8,317 nt of DNA. Origin: an uncultured Pseudomonadota bacterium. Its GTDB lineage: Bacteria > Myxococcota_A > UBA796 > UBA9615. Numbering within the stretch: position 1 is the first letter of the stretch; every line of letters begins with the position of its first letter. The DNA lies in contig CALCXL010000965.1 in the NCBI GenBank assembly GCA_937907595.1, positions 1-8,317 on the forward strand. Direction: 5' to 3'. The position numbers and the translations under genes are program-made. A model generated the notes under the pieces. That model ran no database searches and was not told the origin of the DNA. It worked only from the letters and a program-made list of their open reading frames with translations. Below are positions 6,021-8,317 of this stretch, piece after piece.

Positions 6021-7835
6021 TCAGTCCAGGAGAGGGTGCCGCACCGTGACGTAGCGCCTCGTGGGCACGTCGTCTGCCGTCACCGTCGCGCCGTCGGACC
6101 AGCGCACCTCGATGGACTCCACCCGGTCCACGTCGCCGAGCCCCACGTGCACCCGCGCTGGCGACTGCCCCAGGCCCCGCCCGCCCTGCACCTCCTGCAC
6201 GTCGATCCGACCGCCGGCCCACCGGGTGATGATCCGGGCGCCGATCCCCAGGGTGTTGGGCGCCGGGCTGCGCAGATCGATCTCCAGCCAGGCTCCGTCG
6301 CCGCAGGGGTTGCTCCAGAGCACCGGCAGGCCGTCCCGCGCGGCGATGACGATGTCGCGGTAGCCGTCGCCTTCGAAGTCCGCGGTGGCCAGGCCGTAGT
6401 GCTCCGCGCCCAGGTTGAAGCCGGTCTCCGCCGAGCGCTCCTCGAAGCGCAGGGAGCCCGGGTCCGAGGGCGAGCTCAACCCGCCTTGCCAGAGGGCGTC
6501 GGGGCGCACGGGGCCGCTGAGCGAGTCCGGGCTGCCCGCGGCCACGGCCACGTCCAGCGCGCCGTCGTTGTCCAGGTCCACCATCTCGATCGACCAGCCG
6601 TCCCAGGACTCGCTGACGAAGCCGGGGTGCGCGGTCGGGTCGGTGGCGAGGCCCAGCTCGATGCCCTGCCGCGACCAGGTCCCCGTGGCCTCGTGGCTCA
6701 CCAGGCAGCGCAGCTGGGGCTCGAAGTCCGTGATGCAGTAGTCCAGGATGCCGTCGGCGTTGAGGTCGCTCGTGGCGATGCCCATGCCGCCGACGTAGAG
6801 GTCGGCGCCCACGTCCGGCGCGTCGTCCACCAGGTCCAGGGTGCCCGCCGCCGCGGTGTCGTTGCGGTAGAACGCCGTCGGCCCCAGGGGCGGGAAGGGC
6901 CGATCCGAGGGCGCGAGCAGGTCGGCGTCCCCGTCCCCGTCGCGGTCGGTGAAGGCGGCGACCAGGGCGATGCCCGCGCCGCCCCTCGGGGCCAGCTCTG
7001 CGGCCCGCTCGAAGGAGAGACCGTCCCCAACGTTGAGCAGCAGCAGGTCCGTCGAGCCCGTCGCCGGCTCGATCACCCAGAAGCTGTCGGGGCCCTCCAA
7101 CACGTCGGCGCGGGGCACGAAGAGATCCAGGTCCAGATCCCCGTCCACGTCGCCGAACGCGACGCTCTGGATGCAGTAGCGCGGCCACTCGTCGTCCTGC
7201 AGCAGCGGCTGGAAGTCGGAGAAGGCCAGCCCGCCCTCGTTGTGGGAGAGCAGGACCAGGCTCGGGCCCCAGACGACCACGTCGAGCAGGCCGTCGCCGT
7301 CGAGGTCCACCACGGCATGTCCGTAGACGGTCCGCCCGAACCGGGACAGCACGTCGTGCCCCACCGGCACCCGGGTGAACGAGCCCGTACCGTCGTTGGC
7401 GAAGAGATCGGGGAAGCCGACGTTGTTGGACAGGAGGACGTCGACATCGCCGTCCCCATCGAGGTCCTCGGCCACGACGGCGGCGGAGACCGGCGGGCAG
7501 GGGCGCAGCGGCGGCGGGACCATGGGCAGATCCAGGCCCCGCGCCGCACCCACATCGTCCAATCGGTCGAAGCCCGTGGTGGGGGCCGCGCAGTCGATCC
7601 GCTCGCTCCAGGTGGTGGCTCCGTCCCCGCCCGAAGACCCGTCGTCGTCGGCCACGGGCTCGTCGTCGTCGGCCGCGGGCTCGACGCAGCCGAGGAGGGA
7701 CAACGCCGCGGCGGCAGCCCAGGAGCCGGCCCAGGGCCCCCAACCCCACCGGGGGGCGGGGCGAGCCTGCGCGGGCCCCCCCGAGCCCGAGGCACCCGTT
7801 CGCCTCCGCGCTCGAACGTTCAGATCATGCACCAC
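6021..7835 (-). CDS. FG-GAP/VCBS repeat lipoprotein with ASPIC/UnbV C-terminal domain
   Basis: A secreted beta-propeller-type protein of about 604 aa from the chosen GTG start at 7835. Lipobox SLLGC gives Cys50, followed by an Asp-rich linker (AADDDEPVADDDGSSGG). Seven FG-GAP-like D-x-D-x-D-G-x-x-D calcium motifs lie near residues 124-132, 177-185, 229-237, 297-305, 357-365, 420-428 and 486-494. The C-terminal 80 residues fit ASPIC/UnbV: LGIGARI, VQEVQGGRGLGQSP, VHVGLGDVD and IEVRWSDG. Such proteins are surface or adhesion-like in bacteria (CRTAC1 relatives in animals); the ligand is unknown. GTG starts also exist at 7868, 7865 and 7832. I chose 7835 because GGAG sits six bases upstream. Any of these leaves an unusually long stretch before the signal hydrophobic core. 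It converges on the operon with an 18-base gap. Confidence 0.9.
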   Translation of the reverse strand: MVHDLNVRARRRTGASGSGGPAQARPAPRWGWGPWAGSWAAAAALSLLGCVEPAADDDEPVADDDGSSGGDGATTWSERIDCAAPTTGFDRLDDVGAARGLDLPMVPPPLRPCPPVSAAVVAEDLDGDGDVDVLLSNNVGFPDLFANDGTGSFTRVPVGHDVLSRFGRTVYGHAVVDLDGDGLLDVVVWGPSLVLLSHNEGGLAFSDFQPLLQDDEWPRYCIQSVAFGDVDGDLDLDLFVPRADVLEGPDSFWVIEPATGSTDLLLLNVGDGLSFERAAELAPRGGAGIALVAAFTDRDGDGDADLLAPSDRPFPPLGPTAFYRNDTAAAGTLDLVDDAPDVGADLYVGGMGIATSDLNADGILDYCITDFEPQLRCLVSHEATGTWSRQGIELGLATDPTAHPGFVSESWDGWSIEMVDLDNDGALDVAVAAGSPDSLSGPVRPDALWQGGLSSPSDPGSLRFEERSAETGFNLGAEHYGLATADFEGDGYRDIVIAARDGLPVLWSNPCGDGAWLEIDLRSPAPNTLGIGARIITRWAGGRIDVQEVQGGRGLGQSPARVHVGLGDVDRVESIEVRWSDGATVTADDVPTRRYVTVRHPLLD

Positions 7836-7841
7836 GCCTCG

Positions 7842-7845
7842 CTCC
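7842..7845 (-). promoter_or_regulatory. Shine-Dalgarno GGAG choosing the start of the FG-GAP gene
   Basis: On the minus strand GGGGAGCGAGGC directly precedes the GTG at 7835, placing GGAG six bases before it. The neighbouring GTG at 7832 would have nine bases. The longer in-frame starts at 7868 and 7865 lack a comparable site. The GGGGAGC motif is part of a 7-base tandem repeat (GCTCCCC on the plus strand, 7841-7859), so the match could be partly accidental. Confidence 0.5.
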
Positions 7846-7870
7846 CCGCTCCCCGCTCCACCCACCACGC

Positions 7871-7876
7871 ACCCTA
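7871..7876 (-). promoter_or_regulatory. candidate -10 box for the FG-GAP lipoprotein gene
   Basis: TAGGGT on the minus strand fits TANNNT and would start transcription near 7864, giving a leader of roughly 28 bases before the GTG at 7835 that includes the GGAG site. This mirrors the leader length of the divergent gene at 8039. No clear -35 element is visible. Only two bases separate it from the GTG at 7868, which argues against that longer start if the promoter is real. Confidence 0.3.
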
Positions 7877-8002
7877 GCCCGCCCTCCGGCCCGGCTCCAA
7901 GAGGAGCTCCGCACCGGACCGGAGCAACGCTGGGGAGAATGGCCGATGAAGGTCGTCGGCCCGCGGGCGGATTCGGGCACCGAAGGGCTCGACGTCCGAT
8001 GC
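7877..8002. other. divergent intergenic region without a recognisable gene
   Basis: This stretch separates the divergent FG-GAP and Asp-rich lipoprotein genes. It contains the 8-bp palindrome GGAGCTCC at 7903-7910 and a weak 6-bp stem (GCTCCG at 7906-7911 with CGGAGC at 7920-7925, loop of eight). No T tract follows, so I see no terminator. I see no small ORF with a ribosome binding site, no tRNA and no riboswitch. Confidence 0.5.
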
Positions 8003-8008
8003 TATCCT
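8003..8008 (+). promoter_or_regulatory. candidate -10 box for the Asp-rich lipoprotein gene
   Basis: TATCCT lies inside GCTATCCTGC, the same 10-mer found just upstream of the DUF1501 operon. Transcription would start near 8015, leaving a leader of about 24 bases that carries a strong Shine-Dalgarno. No convincing -35 hexamer is found at 16-18 bases upstream. Confidence 0.45.
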
Positions 8009-8028
8009 GCGGACTTCGAGTTGACTCT

Positions 8029-8034
8029 GGAGGA
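8029..8034 (+). promoter_or_regulatory. strong Shine-Dalgarno GGAGGA for the Asp-rich lipoprotein
   Basis: GGAGGA ends four bases before the ATG at 8039 and is the best ribosome binding site in the window. It fixes the start of the truncated gene at the right edge and contrasts with the DUF1501 and acyltransferase genes, which have none. Confidence 0.8.
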
Positions 8035-8038
8035 TTGC

Positions 8039-8317
8039 ATGCACCGTTGGACCCTGTTCGTATTCGCCCTGCTGGCCAGCCTCGCGCTCGCCCTGACCGG
8101 CTGCCCCGTGGCCGACGACGACGACGACGACTCCGCCGCAGACGACGACGATGCGGCCGACGACGACGACGCCGCGGACGACGACGACGCCATGGACGAC
8201 GACGACGCCATGGACGACGACGACGCCATGGACGACGACGACGCCGTGGACGACGACGACTCCTCTGTCCCTGCGGTCCTCGCGATGACCGGGTCCGTGA
8301 CCCGCACCGAGGCCTAC
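8039..8317 (+). CDS. lipoprotein with Asp-rich hexad repeats, N-terminal part
   Basis: The first 93 codons are present and the gene continues past the right edge. The start MHRWTLFVFALLASLALALTGC is a signal peptide with lipobox LTGC (Cys22), so the mature protein should be lipid-anchored. Residues 26-74 are an extreme acidic linker, mostly Asp, built from D-D-D-D-A-x units in which x is Ala, Ala, Met, Met, Met, Val. After it the chain turns ordinary (SSVPAVLAMTGSVTRTEAY), probably the beginning of the folded domain, which is not in the window and cannot be named. The acidic linker may act as a spacer away from the membrane or bind cations such as calcium; both are inference. The divergent FG-GAP lipoprotein carries a shorter Asp-rich linker at the same place relative to its lipidated Cys. 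Confidence 0.88.
   Translation, partial: MHRWTLFVFALLASLALALTGCPVADDDDDDSAADDDDAADDDDAADDDDAMDDDDAMDDDDAMDDDDAVDDDDSSVPAVLAMTGSVTRTEAY
8141..8248 (+). repeat. 18-bp tandem repeat, six units, encoding Asp4-Ala-x
   Basis: Six in-frame 18-base units start at 8141, 8159, 8177, 8195, 8213 and 8231; the three from 8177 to 8230 are identical (GACGACGACGACGCCATG). A partial unit (four Asp codons, then Ser-Ser) follows. Asp codons are nearly all GAC, and the exact identity of the middle units points to recent duplication by slippage. Copy-number changes would be in multiples of six residues and keep the frame. Confidence 0.92.

Noticed and set aside
5473..7749. Minus-strand open frame of 758 codons across the convergent junction
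   Set aside because: It lies out of frame with the FG-GAP gene, spans the end of the SUMF1-like gene antisense, and gives a low-complexity Arg/Gly-rich product with no recognisable domain.
8141..8266. CRISPR-like or mobile-element repeat at the right edge
   Set aside because: The 18-bp units are directly adjacent with no spacers, remain in frame and encode a regular acidic linker, so they are a coding tandem repeat.
8002..8307. Minus-strand Ser/Met-rich open frame opposite the Asp repeats
   Set aside because: It is the reverse-complement reading of the GAC repeat. The plus strand has a strong Shine-Dalgarno, signal peptide and lipobox.

Overview
This is a GC-rich bacterial window (clearly well above 60% GC, with G/C at most third codon positions). 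It looks like a myxobacterial-type or related deltaproteobacterial lineage. The signs are Asp-rich linkers after lipoboxes, Cys/Asp repeat tails of the C-x-[DN]-G-x-D type, SUMF1-type and FG-GAP lipoproteins, and many GTG starts. The lineage is an inference; no marker gene is present.

Layout. (1) Bases 1-1040, minus strand: a PlsC-type acyltransferase (189-1040) runs into the start of an extended-SDR NAD-dependent epimerase (192 to beyond base 1), overlapping as ATGA. (2) Bases 1041-1159: a short divergent control region with a 9-bp tandem repeat, a 12-bp GC palindrome and a TANNNT box 6-7 bases before each start codon, which suggests leaderless mRNAs in both directions. (3) Bases 1160-6002, plus strand: a compact three-gene operon joined by two GTGA overlaps. 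It encodes a Tat-exported DUF1501 protein, a DUF1549/DUF1553-like lipoprotein with a CxxCH motif, and a SUMF1/FGE-fold lipoprotein with four Cys/Asp repeats at its C-terminus. (4) Bases 6021-7835, minus strand, convergent with the operon: a lipoprotein with seven FG-GAP-type Asp motifs and an ASPIC/UnbV C-terminal domain. (5) Bases 7836-8038: a divergent intergenic region with candidate promoters both ways. (6) Base 8039 to the window end, plus strand: the start of a lipoprotein with an 18-bp tandem repeat encoding Asp-Asp-Asp-Asp-Ala-x.

How they fit together. The acyltransferase and epimerase are cytoplasmic or inner-membrane enzymes, probably of lipid or cell-envelope metabolism. All five other gene products carry export signals, and four have good lipoboxes. 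DUF1501 with DUF1549/DUF1553 is a recurring gene pair best known from Planctomycetes and Verrucomicrobia; here it is extended by a SUMF1-fold protein that lacks the FGE catalytic cysteines. The most noteworthy idea is that 1160-6002 encodes an uncharacterised cell-surface module of three translationally coupled exported proteins. There is no CRISPR array, mobile element or RNA gene that I can support.
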